Source: Mesorhizobium sp. M8A.F.Ca.ET.218.01.1.1
GTDB lineage: Bacteria; Pseudomonadota; Alphaproteobacteria; Rhizobiales; Rhizobiaceae
DNA: 64,000 bases
Assembly: GCF_004791165.1 (NCBI RefSeq)
Contig: NZ_SRUZ01000005.1
Span: 434,001 to 498,000, forward strand
Direction of reading: 5' to 3'
Shown piece by piece: positions 1-8,419 of this stretch. The position numbers and the translations under genes are program-made. Positions within the stretch are counted from its first letter, which is position 1. Each line of letters opens with the position of its first letter. The notes under the pieces are model-generated. The model was not told the DNA's origin. It was given only the letters and a program-made list of their open reading frames with translations, and made no database searches.

Positions 1-69
1 TGACAATGGTGCGCAGGCGTCAGACTGCCGTCAAGCCGTTGAGCATGCTGATCGGTGAGTGGCAGGTCG
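1..69. other. Left edge, no assignable gene
   Basis: The first 69 bases contain no complete gene. One minus-strand frame is open to the edge without a family-like signature, so it may be the upstream end of a neighbouring gene outside the window or non-coding spacer. Nothing else can be supported. Confidence 0.3.
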
Positions 70-540
70 CTATTTGACCTTGCCGGCTCCTGAAGCAGGC
101 TGTTGGGCTGCCGGCGGTGGCGCGGCTGTCGCCGGTGCCGTTTTTCCGTGCGCCGGCGCGGGGGCTGCCGAGGCGGTCGCCGTGGCGGGGGCGGTTGCCG
201 CAGCCGGCGCGGTTGCCGCGACCGGCGCCTTGGCTTGCACGGGTGTCGAGAAGGCGCCGCCGACGACGCCGCCACGAATGATCATCGGGCTGTGCGGGAA
301 GGCATGCCTCGCCTCGGCCTTGTCCGGGATTGCCGCCACCTTTTCATAGGTGACGTCGGGCTCGCCGAGCGCAACGACGGACACCACGTCGCTCGCCTTG
401 TCGTCGGTTGGCTTCAGCACAACGACGGAGGGCGTCGAGGCCGGCGCGCCGGGAAAGACCAGCGACGAGGCCTGAGCCTCGCCAACCATGGCAGCCAGAG
501 TGATGACAAGCGTTCCCCAGATACGCACAGACACTGACAT
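70..540 (-). CDS. Secreted Ala/Pro-rich hypothetical protein
   Basis: Hypothetical exported protein of 156 residues. An N-terminal signal peptide is visible (hydrophobic stretch ITLAAMVGEAQAS, cleavage probably near residue 25). A middle part of about 70 residues without obvious domain follows, and then a low-complexity tail from about residue 105 made almost only of Ala, Pro and Thr. Such tails occur on periplasmic or cell-wall spanning proteins. I do not recognise the family. It is transcribed away from the sua5 gene, leaving about 145 bases between the two starts for divergent promoters. The Ala-rich tail makes all frames here open, so the reading rests on the signal peptide and the conserved-looking central part. 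Confidence 0.6.
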   Translation of the reverse strand: MSVSVRIWGTLVITLAAMVGEAQASSLVFPGAPASTPSVVVLKPTDDKASDVVSVVALGEPDVTYEKVAAIPDKAEARHAFPHSPMIIRGGVVGGAFSTPVQAKAPVAATAPAAATAPATATASAAPAPAHGKTAPATAAPPPAAQQPASGAGKVK

Positions 541-685
541 AGCTCCCCATTGCCCAGAAGCGGCACGATAGTGCTCGGCGATTGATGCCGGCTTTCATGG
601 AAAGATAGCATTTTAGGAATTGATGAATTGCCTATGCCCGCTTGCCCCGGCGGCGCTGTCGTACTACGCAGCCGGCATCCGCGAG

Positions 686-1669
686 GTGACGAGAGTGGCT
701 GAAATACTTGCCGTCGGCGAAGCGATGGAACCGGCGTTGGCGCTGCTTGAGGGCGGCGACGTCGTCGCCATTCCGACCGAGACCGTCTATGGACTGGCCG
801 GCGACGCCACCAACGGCATCGGCGTGGCGCGCATTTTCGAAGCCAAGGGTCGGCCGCGTTTCAATCCGCTGATCGCCCATGTCGCCGACATGCCGATGGC
901 CGAGCGCATCGCGCTGTTCGATCCGCTGTCGAAGAAACTCGCGCTTGCCTTCTGGCCGGGTCCGCTGACGCTGGTGTTGCCGCAGCGCCCCGGCAACGGC
1001 ATTCATCCGCTGGTCACTGCCGGGCTCGACACGATCGCCTTGCGCATGCCGAGGGGGTTTGGCGGCGACCTGATCGCCAGGCTTGGCCGACCGCTTGCCG
1101 CGCCCAGCGCCAATTCATCCGGCAGGATCAGCGCCACCACTGCGCAGGCCGTTGCGGTGGACCTCGGCGCCCGCATCAAGCTCGTGGTTGATGGCGGCGC
1201 CACACCGGTCGGGCTGGAATCGACCATCGTCAAGGCCGAAGGCGAAAGATTGCGCCTGCTTCGGCCCGGCGGCATCGCCGCCGCGGACATCGAGGCGGCC
1301 ATCGGCATGGAGTTGCTGCGCGGCGGCGCTGCCGGGGTCGAGGCGCCGGGCATGCTTGCCTCGCACTACGCGCCGGGCGCGGCGGTGCGGCTCAATGCCG
1401 GCACGGTTGGCGAAGACGAAGCGTTGCTTGCCTTCGGCGACCAGCGCGCGGAAGGCTGGCATCATGCGGCCGCATTCTTGAACCTGTCCGAAACAGGTGA
1501 CCTGCGTGAGGCGGCAAGCAATCTCTTCGCCTACATGCAGGATCTCGACCGTAGCGGCGCGCGCACCATCGCGGTTGAGAAGATTCCCTTTGACGGGCTC
1601 GGCGAGGCGATCAACGACCGGCTCTCCCGTGCCGCCGCTCCTCGTGACAACGCACAGCCCACAACGTAG
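686..1669 (+). CDS. L-threonylcarbamoyladenylate synthase (Sua5/YwlC type)
   Basis: Makes threonylcarbamoyl-AMP from threonine, bicarbonate and ATP, the first step of the t6A37 modification of tRNAs that read ANN codons; cytoplasmic. The YrdC domain is clear: PTETVYGLAGDA at residues 30-41, KGRP and FNPLI next, SANSSG near 146. The C-terminal Sua5 domain carries LASHYAP near residue 224, so this is the long Sua5 form (about 327 residues), not the short TsaC form. The frame stays open upstream to a TTG at 620 and an ATG at 623, which would add about 21 residues of unlikely sequence. I prefer the GTG at 686 because family members begin shortly before this point, but its ribosome site is weak. 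It is followed after 9 bases by the FAD oxidase gene. Confidence 0.9.
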   Translation: MTRVAEILAVGEAMEPALALLEGGDVVAIPTETVYGLAGDATNGIGVARIFEAKGRPRFNPLIAHVADMPMAERIALFDPLSKKLALAFWPGPLTLVLPQRPGNGIHPLVTAGLDTIALRMPRGFGGDLIARLGRPLAAPSANSSGRISATTAQAVAVDLGARIKLVVDGGATPVGLESTIVKAEGERLRLLRPGGIAAADIEAAIGMELLRGGAAGVEAPGMLASHYAPGAAVRLNAGTVGEDEALLAFGDQRAEGWHHAAAFLNLSETGDLREAASNLFAYMQDLDRSGARTIAVEKIPFDGLGEAINDRLSRAAAPRDNAQPTT

Positions 1670-1678
1670 TTTTCCCGG

Positions 1679-3109
1679 ATGACCGAAACCGCCAAGACAC
1701 TCGATCCCGCTCTCATCGATCGTTTCGTGGCCATCGTCGGCGACAAATACGCGCTGCGCGACCGGCAGGACATCGCGCCTTATCTCATTGAGCGACGCGG
1801 CCTCTGGCATGGCGCGACGTCCCTGGTCCTGCGGCCGGGCAGCGTCGACGAGGTCAGCCGGATCGTGCGGCTGGCGACAGAGACCGGAACGCCAATCGTG
1901 CCGCAAAGCGGCAACACCGGGCTGGTCGGTGCGCAGGTGCCTGACAAATCCGGCCATGAGATCGTCCTGTCGCTGTCGCGGCTGAACCGCATCCGCGAGA
2001 TCGATGTCCTGTCCAACACGGTCACGGTCGAGGCCGGCGTCATCCTGCAGACCTTGCAGGAAGCGGCCGACGCCGCCGACCGGCTGTTCCCGCTGTCGCT
2101 CGCCGCGCAAGGCTCCTGCCAGATCGGCGGCAATCTTTCGTCCAATGCCGGCGGCACCGGCGTGCTTGCCTATGGCAATGCGCGCGAGCTCTGCCTCGGC
2201 GTCGAGGTGGTGCTGCCGACCGGCGAGGTCTTCGACGATTTGCGCAAGCTGAAGAAGGACAACACCGGCTACGACCTGAAGAACCTGTTCGTCGGCGCCG
2301 AAGGCACGCTAGGCGTGATCACCGCCGCCGTGCTCAAACTGTTTCCGAAGCCCAAGGGAAGGGACGTCGCCTTCGTCGGCCTGTCGTCGCCCGAGGCCGC
2401 CCTTTCCCTGTTCAGCCTGGCCATGGACCGCGCCGGGGCCGCGCTCACCGCGTTCGAACTGATCGGCAAGCGGCCATACGATTTCACGCTGGCGCATGCC
2501 CCGGGCGTGACACGGCCGCTGATGGCGGATTGGCCCTGGTATGTGCTGATGCAGATTTCATCCGGCCGTTCGTCGGAGGATTCGCGGGCGCTGATCGAGG
2601 ACGTGCTTTCGGCGGGTCTCGAGCAGGAATTCGTCGGCGATGCCGTCATCGCCGCCAGCCTCGGGCAGGGCGATGCCTTCTGGAACTTCCGCGAGCTGTT
2701 GCCCGAGGCACAGAAGCCGGAAGGCGCTTCGATCAAGCACGACATATCGGTGCCGATCGCATCGATACCGCGTTTCATCGCGGAGGCCGCCGGCGCGGTG
2801 GCCTCGGTCAGTGCCGGCGCCCGGGTGGTCTGCTTCGGCCATATGGGCGACGGCAATCTTCATTATAACATTTCACGGCCCGTCGACGGCGACGACGAGG
2901 CGTTTCTGGCGCTCTACCATGCCATGAACAAGGCCGTGCATGACGTGGTGCGCAGCCTGCACGGTTCGATCTCGGCGGAGCACGGCATCGGCCAGTTGAA
3001 GCGCGACGAACTGATCGCCACCGCGCCGCCGATGGCCATCGATCTGATGCGCAGGGTGAAGACCGCCTTCGACCCGGCCGGCATCATGAATCCCGGTAAG
3101 GTTATCTGA
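1679..3109 (+). CDS. FAD-binding oxidase of the D-2-hydroxyacid dehydrogenase (D2HGDH/GlcD) family
   Basis: Flavoprotein of 476 residues that should oxidise a D-2-hydroxyacid (2-hydroxyglutarate, lactate or glycolate) to the 2-oxoacid; the exact substrate cannot be read from sequence. The N-terminal PCMH-type FAD domain has the diphosphate loop PQSGNTGLVGAQ at about residues 74-85, and GTLGVITAAVLKLFP closes it. The C-terminal cap contains HMGDGNLHYN near 387 (metal/substrate histidines) and EHGIGQLKR near 433, both typical of the family. Length is normal. It starts 9 bases after the sua5 stop, so co-transcription is likely, although no functional link is known to me. Confidence 0.85.
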   Translation: MTETAKTLDPALIDRFVAIVGDKYALRDRQDIAPYLIERRGLWHGATSLVLRPGSVDEVSRIVRLATETGTPIVPQSGNTGLVGAQVPDKSGHEIVLSLSRLNRIREIDVLSNTVTVEAGVILQTLQEAADAADRLFPLSLAAQGSCQIGGNLSSNAGGTGVLAYGNARELCLGVEVVLPTGEVFDDLRKLKKDNTGYDLKNLFVGAEGTLGVITAAVLKLFPKPKGRDVAFVGLSSPEAALSLFSLAMDRAGAALTAFELIGKRPYDFTLAHAPGVTRPLMADWPWYVLMQISSGRSSEDSRALIEDVLSAGLEQEFVGDAVIAASLGQGDAFWNFRELLPEAQKPEGASIKHDISVPIASIPRFIAEAAGAVASVSAGARVVCFGHMGDGNLHYNISRPVDGDDEAFLALYHAMNKAVHDVVRSLHGSISAEHGIGQLKRDELIATAPPMAIDLMRRVKTAFDPAGIMNPGKVI

Positions 3110-3293
3110 TCCTTTCAACATCTTGTGGCTGGTGGCATTCCGATAACCATCCCTGAGATCAGCAAAATTTAACCGACTTTCTTAAGCGCGGCGGTAAGGA
3201 GCCGGCGCTACTGTTTCCCCATAACGAGGCCGGGAAAACTGGCCCGGAGAGAACCGGACACCGGCTCTCAGGAGACAGACAGGAAGGCGCTCT

Positions 3294-3866
3294 ATGAACG
3301 TGAACACCGGACTTAAGCCAGTCTGGGCGGGACGCAACATGCGTCTCGACCCATTCCGCCTGCCGCAGGTGGTGAGCTACGCGACGCGCGACGATTATGG
3401 CGACGTAACCTTCACCATCGACCAGCGCGGCGCCGTGATCCGCCGCCTGCTCGAGATGAGCGGCCTGCCGGCGATCATCGTACTGCCCGCCAATGCATTT
3501 CGCGGTGTCGCCGCCCGTGCGATGGAGGATCCGGAGGGCAATGTCACTGTGACCCTGGAACTCCTGCACAACGATCCGATGCTGTCGGTGCCGCTGCTGG
3601 TGGCGGACGATCTCGAAGACGTCGCCGCCGACTGGCGCGCCTGGGCCGATGCCTACCGTCTGCCGATGCTGCTGATCGAATCGGACGGCGTCGCCCGTAC
3701 CCTGGAAGAATCGCTCGGCGCCGCCATCAAGACACTGCCGCCGCAGGACCGTCGCAAGGGCCGCGTTTCCAACACGCGCCGCCCGCGCTTCCTTGCCCGT
3801 CGCAGAACCGGGGACCTCGGCCTCAGGCTGGTCATCGACGGCCAGGAAATCATTTCCCGCGATTAG
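3294..3866 (+). CDS. DUF6101 family protein
   Basis: Hypothetical cytoplasmic protein of 190 residues that I recognise as the DUF6101 family, restricted mainly to Hyphomicrobiales. The N-terminal half is a compact alpha/beta-looking part with conserved RLDPFRLP and RRLLEMSGLPAIIVLP segments. The C-terminal third is strongly basic (RRKGRVSNTRRPRFLARRR), which could contact nucleic acid or acidic lipid, but that is speculation. No signal peptide or membrane segment. About 185 bases without a gene precede it and presumably hold its promoter; the ATG at 3294 has a purine-rich stretch (ggaaggcg) about 8 bases upstream. It is followed by an inverted pair of palindromic repeats. Confidence 0.8.
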   Translation: MNVNTGLKPVWAGRNMRLDPFRLPQVVSYATRDDYGDVTFTIDQRGAVIRRLLEMSGLPAIIVLPANAFRGVAARAMEDPEGNVTVTLELLHNDPMLSVPLLVADDLEDVAADWRAWADAYRLPMLLIESDGVARTLEESLGAAIKTLPPQDRRKGRVSNTRRPRFLARRRTGDLGLRLVIDGQEIISRD

Positions 3867-3870
3867 CTTT

Positions 3871-3927
3871 CTTCTCCCCGTCTCTATACGGGGAGAAGTG
3901 CCCGGCAGGGCGATGAGGGGCAGCGCC
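3871..3927 (+). repeat. Palindromic intergenic repeat, left copy
   Basis: A unit of about 57 bases starting with a hairpin (cttctccccg ... cggggagaag, loop tctctata) and ending with ggcgatgaggggcagcgcc. A second copy lies in opposite orientation at 4013-4070. Both units share the hairpin and the gatgaggggcagcgcc tail, with a more variable centre. The hairpin follows the DUF6101 stop by only 4 bases, so it may also serve as a terminator. I infer a short mobile or REP-like element. Confidence 0.75.
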
Positions 3928-4012
3928 GACCTCCGCTGATTTGGCCATTTCAAACTTTGGTAGAATGCAAGCGGCCTGTCGCCGCCGTGCATTTCGCCTC
4001 GCCTTCAAGGTC

Positions 4013-4070
4013 GGCGCTGCCCCTCATCCGGCTGCCGCCACCTTCTCCCCGTATAGTGACGGGGAGAAGG
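4013..4070 (-). repeat. Palindromic intergenic repeat, right copy (inverted)
   Basis: Inverted second copy of the unit at 3871-3927: read on the minus strand it begins with ccttctccccg, closes the hairpin with cggggagaagg, and ends with gatgaggggcagcgcc. The two copies face each other across about 85 bases, so single-stranded DNA or a read-through transcript could fold into one long stem. It sits 9 bases after the ubiA stop and could terminate that gene. Confidence 0.75.
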
Positions 4071-4079
4071 AAAAAGCCG

Positions 4080-5069
4080 CTACACCAGCGGCTTCAGCGC
4101 CACCCACAGCGCGCCACCGATCAGGCCGAGGAAGATCAGCCAGCCGACCTGGTTGTTCGACCGGAACAGCCGCAGGCACTGGTCCGGATCGTCGATATGC
4201 AGCACCGCGATCTGCCGGGCAAGATGCGCACCGGCGGCGATCAGTCCCGCCAGCGCCACCACCGGGGCCTGCGCCGAGGCGAAGGCGACGGCGAAGCAGA
4301 TCAGCATGCCGCCATAAAGCCCCGCGAGCCACGCCTTGGTGTTGTCGCCGAACAGCCGTGCCGTCGAACGCACGCCGACAATGGCGTCGTCTTCCTTGTC
4401 CTGGTGCGCGTAGATCGTGTCGTAGCCGATCACCCACAGGATCGAACCGATATACAGCATGATGGCGGGGCCATCGAGATCACCGAACTCGACCGCCCAT
4501 CCCATCAGCGCGCCCCAGGAAAAGGCAAAGCCGAGAAACAGTTGCGGCCAGTTGGTTATCCGCTTCATGAATGGATAGACGGCGACGATCACCAGCGAGC
4601 AGACGCCGAGCAGGACGGCAAAGCTGTTGAACTGCAGGAGAACCGCCAGGCCAACCAGGGCCTGCAGCACAAGAAACAGCCAGGCTCGCCGGCGCGTGGT
4701 CTGGCCGGACGGCAGCGGGCGCGAGCGTGTGCGTTCGACCTGGTTGTCGATGTCCTCGTCGACAATGTCGTTATAGGTGCAGCCGGCGCCACGCATGGCG
4801 ATGGCGCCAATCAGGAACAGTACGAGATACAAGGGCGCCGGCAGCAGCGAAAGCAGCGGGTCGCCAGGCCGGGGATAGGCGCTCGCCGCCAGCGCGGCCG
4901 ACCACCAGCATGGCCACAACAGCAACTGCCAGCCGATCGGCCTGTCCCATCGCGCAAGCTGGGCATAGGGCCAGATCGCGCGCGGCAGCACGCGGTAGAC
5001 CCAATGGCCGTTCGGCGCATCGGCGACGCGGCCCTGGGACGCTTTCGACTGGACAGGTTCCATTGGCAT
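4080..5069 (-). CDS. ubiA: 4-hydroxybenzoate polyprenyltransferase
   Basis: Integral membrane prenyltransferase (329 residues) that attaches the polyprenyl tail to 4-hydroxybenzoate in ubiquinone synthesis. The first aspartate-rich motif is NDIVDEDIDNQVERT near residue 99, and the second is YAHQDKEDDAIVG near 222; these bind Mg-prenyl diphosphate. Eight or so hydrophobic helices are visible. The frame is open further upstream, but the start is taken as the ATG at 5069 (MPMEPVQSK; a second ATG is at 5063), because sequence before it is not hydrophobic or conserved-looking. It lies downstream of the LysR gene on the same strand, separated by 62 bases. Confidence 0.92.
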   Translation of the reverse strand: MPMEPVQSKASQGRVADAPNGHWVYRVLPRAIWPYAQLARWDRPIGWQLLLWPCWWSAALAASAYPRPGDPLLSLLPAPLYLVLFLIGAIAMRGAGCTYNDIVDEDIDNQVERTRSRPLPSGQTTRRRAWLFLVLQALVGLAVLLQFNSFAVLLGVCSLVIVAVYPFMKRITNWPQLFLGFAFSWGALMGWAVEFGDLDGPAIMLYIGSILWVIGYDTIYAHQDKEDDAIVGVRSTARLFGDNTKAWLAGLYGGMLICFAVAFASAQAPVVALAGLIAAGAHLARQIAVLHIDDPDQCLRLFRSNNQVGWLIFLGLIGGALWVALKPLV

Positions 5070-5131
5070 GGAGTGGCAGCAGCGGCGGAACCCGTCAAGC
5101 GGCAAGCAGGCAGGGAGCGCCCAACCATCCG

Positions 5132-6049
5132 TCAGGAGGTGAAGATATCGCGTGTGGAAAACCAGACTTTCGCCACCTCGATGAAAGCCAGCGCCGCGTT
5201 CGACACGCGCTGCTGCGTATCGTGGGTGAGAATGATGCGCTGCATGGGCAGCGGATCCGACAGCGGTTTGCACACCAGACGCAAGCCGTCATAGCTGTGG
5301 TCGCCATGCGGGCGGGTATAGCTGACCGCGACGCCGAAGCCGTTGGCCACCATGCTGCGCTGGAGTTCGAACGAGCTTGTGCGCATGTCGGCGACGGGCG
5401 ACAGGCCACGGCCGCGGAACAGGTCGAGCATATGCTGCCAGCTATGTGGCTGGTCGGTTGTGATCAGCGGGTAGGCGGCCAGATCCGCAAGGCTGACCTC
5501 GGAACGCTCGGCCAGCGCATGGCCCGCCGGCAACAGCGCATGCGGCCGCAGCTCGTGCATCAGGATGCGGGCGAAATGCGACGGCAGGCCGAGATCATAG
5601 CTGAGGCCGAGATCGACGGCCGCGTCCGCCAGGCGCCGCCCGAGCGTCTCGAACGTCTCGTCGCGGACGATGACGGTGACCGCTGGATGGCGTTCGGAGA
5701 AGGCGCGGATGAGGCCCGGCGCGAAAAAGGGCGCCAGATCCTCGAAGCAGCCGAGCACCAGTTCGCCGCCGACCGCCGAGTTGGCCTTCCCCAGGCCCAG
5801 GAGTTCGTCTGTCTCGGCAAGAACCTGCCTGGCCTTCGCCACCACGACACGGCCGAAGGAGGTCAGCGAAACACCGCTTCCCCGCTGGCGCACGAACAGT
5901 TTCTGGCCGAAATCCTTTTCGATGGCGTCGATGGCCACCGAAATAGACGGCTGCGAAACGTTGAGCGCCCGGGCAGCGCCGGTGACACTGCCATGGCGGG
6001 CGACGGCGATGAGATAGCGGAGTTGGGTGAGGGTGAGACTAATAGTCAA
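5132..6049 (-). CDS. LysR-family transcriptional regulator
   Basis: DNA-binding regulator of 305 residues. The N-terminal winged helix-turn-helix is typical (LTQLRYLIAVARHGSVTGAA then LNVSQPSISVAIDAIE, residues 7-43), followed by a periplasmic-binding-protein-like effector domain from about residue 90. The only start in frame is a TTG at 6049; no downstream ATG would keep the helix-turn-helix. It is divergent from the PhyH-type dioxygenase gene at 6134, separated by 84 bases, so that gene is its most likely target. The sequence ATAG-N7-CTAT (6042-6056), a LysR-type dyad, overlaps its own start and suggests autoregulation. The effector is unknown. Confidence 0.88.
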   Translation of the reverse strand: MTISLTLTQLRYLIAVARHGSVTGAARALNVSQPSISVAIDAIEKDFGQKLFVRQRGSGVSLTSFGRVVVAKARQVLAETDELLGLGKANSAVGGELVLGCFEDLAPFFAPGLIRAFSERHPAVTVIVRDETFETLGRRLADAAVDLGLSYDLGLPSHFARILMHELRPHALLPAGHALAERSEVSLADLAAYPLITTDQPHSWQHMLDLFRGRGLSPVADMRTSSFELQRSMVANGFGVAVSYTRPHGDHSYDGLRLVCKPLSDPLPMQRIILTHDTQQRVSNAALAFIEVAKVWFSTRDIFTS

Positions 6050-6056
6050 AACCTAT
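6042..6056. promoter_or_regulatory. Candidate LysR-type binding dyad
   Basis: ATAG-N7-CTAT is a perfect 4+4 dyad with the spacing common in LysR-family sites (T-N11-A core). It covers the TTG start of the LysR gene and lies 78 bases before the divergent dioxygenase. Short dyads also occur by chance, so support is mainly positional. Confidence 0.3.
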
Positions 6057-6133
6057 GTGTCAGATGAGAAGTTATTATTTTACTGAATGAGCGGCCATTG
6101 CGATAGTCGCCTCCATCCTGAAAGGAGGACATT

Positions 6134-6955
6134 ATGGCTTCCCAAACCGCTACACGGGCAACGGACACCGAAATCATCGATGCCCGGACAATCGCCGACT
6201 ACCAGCGTGACGGCGCGGTCTGCATCCGCGGCGCCTTCAAGGGCTGGGTCGACACGATCGCCGCCGGCATCGAGCGCAACATGCAGAACCGCAGCGCCAC
6301 CGCGTCCGACATCGCCAATGGCCGCGGCAGTTTCTTCGACGATTACTGCAACTGGGAACGCATCCCCGAATTCGTCAAGGTGGTGCGCGAATCGCCGGCG
6401 GCGCGACTAGCAGCCGCGGTGATGCAGTCGCGTACGGCGCAGTTCTTCCACGACCATGTCCTGGTCAAGGAACCCGGTACGCAGAAACCGACGCCGTGGC
6501 ACCAGGACATTCCTTATTATTTTGTCGATGGCCAGCAGACCGTGAGCTTCTGGATCCCCATCGATCCGGTGAAGGAGGCGACGCTGCGCCTGATCGCCGG
6601 CTCGCACAAATGGGACAAGATGATCCTGCCGGTACGTTGGTTGGACGACGGCAATTTCTATGCCGCCGAGGGCGATTATCGTCCGGTGCCGGATCCCGAC
6701 CAGGATCCATCGATGAAAGTTATCGAATGGGAGATGGAGCCCGGCGACGCCATCCTGTTCGACTTCAGGACGGCGCACGGCGCGCGCGGCAATATGACAG
6801 CGGCACGGCGCCGGGCGCTGTCGCTGCGCTGGGTCGGCGACGATGCCCATTATGTCGAGCGGCCCGGCCGCACCTCGCCACCCTATCATGGCCATGGCAT
6901 GCAGCCGGGGCAGAAGCTGCGCGAGGACTGGTTCCCGGTGGTCCACCAGGGCTGA
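6134..6955 (+). CDS. Phytanoyl-CoA dioxygenase (PhyH) family protein
   Basis: Fe(II)/2-oxoglutarate-dependent oxygenase of 273 residues, expected to hydroxylate a small substrate; the PhyH family includes enzymes for acyl-CoA, ectoine and phosphonates, and the substrate here is not readable. The facial triad is visible: HQD in TPWHQDIPYYF near residue 123 (His and Asp) and the distal His in DFRTAHGARGN near residue 216, followed by the arginine-rich segment that binds 2-oxoglutarate. A strong ribosome site (aaaggagg) precedes the ATG. It is divergent from a LysR regulator and stands alone, with hairpin-rich DNA after its stop. Confidence 0.85.
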   Translation: MASQTATRATDTEIIDARTIADYQRDGAVCIRGAFKGWVDTIAAGIERNMQNRSATASDIANGRGSFFDDYCNWERIPEFVKVVRESPAARLAAAVMQSRTAQFFHDHVLVKEPGTQKPTPWHQDIPYYFVDGQQTVSFWIPIDPVKEATLRLIAGSHKWDKMILPVRWLDDGNFYAAEGDYRPVPDPDQDPSMKVIEWEMEPGDAILFDFRTAHGARGNMTAARRRALSLRWVGDDAHYVERPGRTSPPYHGHGMQPGQKLREDWFPVVHQG

Positions 6956-6995
6956 GCGAGTGCCGGAATAGAGGCGCCGGTGGCGGGCGCCCCTA

Positions 6996-7026
6996 TTGCG
7001 CAGGGGGATAACGTTCCCGTGCGCAA
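6996..7026. terminator. Hairpin after the PhyH gene
   Basis: ttgcgca and tgcgcaa arms flank a second inner pairing (ggga/tccc), giving a stem of 11 or more base pairs about 40 bases after the dioxygenase stop and about 95 before purD. No T-run follows, so a factor-independent terminator is only possible; it may instead be an operator-like dyad for purD. Confidence 0.35.
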
Positions 7027-7119
7027 TTCCGATCAATCCACCCTGATGCCTTGACCCGTCGTCCAGAGAGCAATAGCGGGTTGTTCTCTCTATGGGATAG
7101 TTGGCATCAAGAGGTGGCC

Positions 7120-8397
7120 ATGAACGTTCTTCTTCTCGGCTCCGGCGGCCGCGAACATGCACTGGCCTGGAAGATCGCCGCCTCGCCGCTGCTGACCAAG
7201 CTCTATGCCGCTCCAGGCAATCCGGGCATCGGCGCAGAGGCCGAGCTGGTGAAGTTGGATATTGCCGACCACGCCGCCGTCGCCGCCTTCTGCCGGGAGA
7301 AAAAAATCGACCTCGTCGTGGTTGGCCCGGAAGGGCCGCTCGTCGCCGGCATCGCCGATGATCTGCGCGCCGAAAACATCCGCGTCTTCGGGCCTTCGAA
7401 GGCCGCCGCGCGGTTGGAAGGCTCGAAGGGCTTCACCAAGGATCTCTGCGCCCGGTACAACATCCCGACCGCCGCCTATGGCCGTTTCGGCGATCTGGCC
7501 TCCGCCAAGGCCTACGTCGAAAAGACAGGCGCGCCGATCGTCATCAAGGCCGATGGGCTCGCCGCCGGCAAAGGCGTCACCGTCGCCATGACAATGGATG
7601 AGGCGCAGGCGGCACTCGCTTCCTGCTTCGACGGCTCCTTCGGCGCCGCCGGCGCGGAGGTGGTGATCGAGGAATTCATGACCGGCGAGGAGGCGAGTTT
7701 CTTCTGCCTCTGCGACGGCACCACGGCACTTCCTTTCGGCACGGCCCAGGACCACAAGCGCGTCGGTGATGGCGATGTCGGGCCCAACACCGGCGGCATG
7801 GGCGCCTATTCGCCGGCCCCTGTAATGACGCCTGACATGATCGAGCGCACCATGCGCGAAATCATCGAGCCGACCATGCGCGGCATGGCCGAGCTTGGCG
7901 CGCCTTTCGCCGGCATTCTGTTCGCCGGGCTGATGATCACGCAAAACGGGCCGAAGCTGATCGAATACAACACCCGCTTCGGCGATCCGGAATGCCAGGT
8001 GCTGATGATGCGGCTCAGGGACGACCTGCTGGTCCTGCTCAATGCCGCCGTCGACGGCCAGCTCGCGCATACCTCGGTGCGTTGGCGCGACGAGGCGGCG
8101 CTGACCGTGGTGATGGCGGCGAGGGGTTATCCCGGCACGCCGGAAAAAGGCTCCGTCATTCGCGGCGTCGAGGACGCCGCGGGCGAAGGCGTTCAGGTTT
8201 TCCATGCCGGCACCGCCATCAATGGCGGTGCGCTGGTCGCCAATGGCGGCCGCGTGCTCAACGTCACGGCGACCGGAGCCACGGTTGGCGAGGCGCAGGC
8301 GCGAGCCTATGCCGCGCTCGACCGCATCGATTGGCCGGACGGATTCTGTCGCCGCGACATCGGCTGGCAGGCCGTGGCGCGCGAGAAGGCGGGCTGA
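7120..8397 (+). CDS. purD: Phosphoribosylamine--glycine ligase
   Basis: GAR synthetase, second step of purine synthesis: joins 5-phosphoribosylamine and glycine with ATP. 425 residues, normal for the family. The sequence begins MNVLLLGSGGREHALAWK, the classic PurD N-terminus, and continues with VVGPEGPLVAGI, the ATP-grasp segment KADGLAAGKGV, GPNTGGMGAYSP and the metal-binding EYNTRFGDPE. The start is the ATG at 7120, with gaggtgg upstream; a TTG 69 bases earlier would add unrelated residues. Convergent with the GH25-like gene, 22 bases apart. Confidence 0.97.
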   Translation: MNVLLLGSGGREHALAWKIAASPLLTKLYAAPGNPGIGAEAELVKLDIADHAAVAAFCREKKIDLVVVGPEGPLVAGIADDLRAENIRVFGPSKAAARLEGSKGFTKDLCARYNIPTAAYGRFGDLASAKAYVEKTGAPIVIKADGLAAGKGVTVAMTMDEAQAALASCFDGSFGAAGAEVVIEEFMTGEEASFFCLCDGTTALPFGTAQDHKRVGDGDVGPNTGGMGAYSPAPVMTPDMIERTMREIIEPTMRGMAELGAPFAGILFAGLMITQNGPKLIEYNTRFGDPECQVLMMRLRDDLLVLLNAAVDGQLAHTSVRWRDEAALTVVMAARGYPGTPEKGSVIRGVEDAAGEGVQVFHAGTAINGGALVANGGRVLNVTATGATVGEAQARAYAALDRIDWPDGFCRRDIGWQAVAREKAG

Positions 8398-8419
8398 AGC
8401 TCCGACCGGTGGGCGACGG

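Noticed and set aside
3110..3293. CtrA-like TTAA-TTAA pair in ttaaccgactttcttaag upstream of DUF6101
   Set aside because: The spacer is 9 bases, not the 7 of the CtrA box, so it does not fit.
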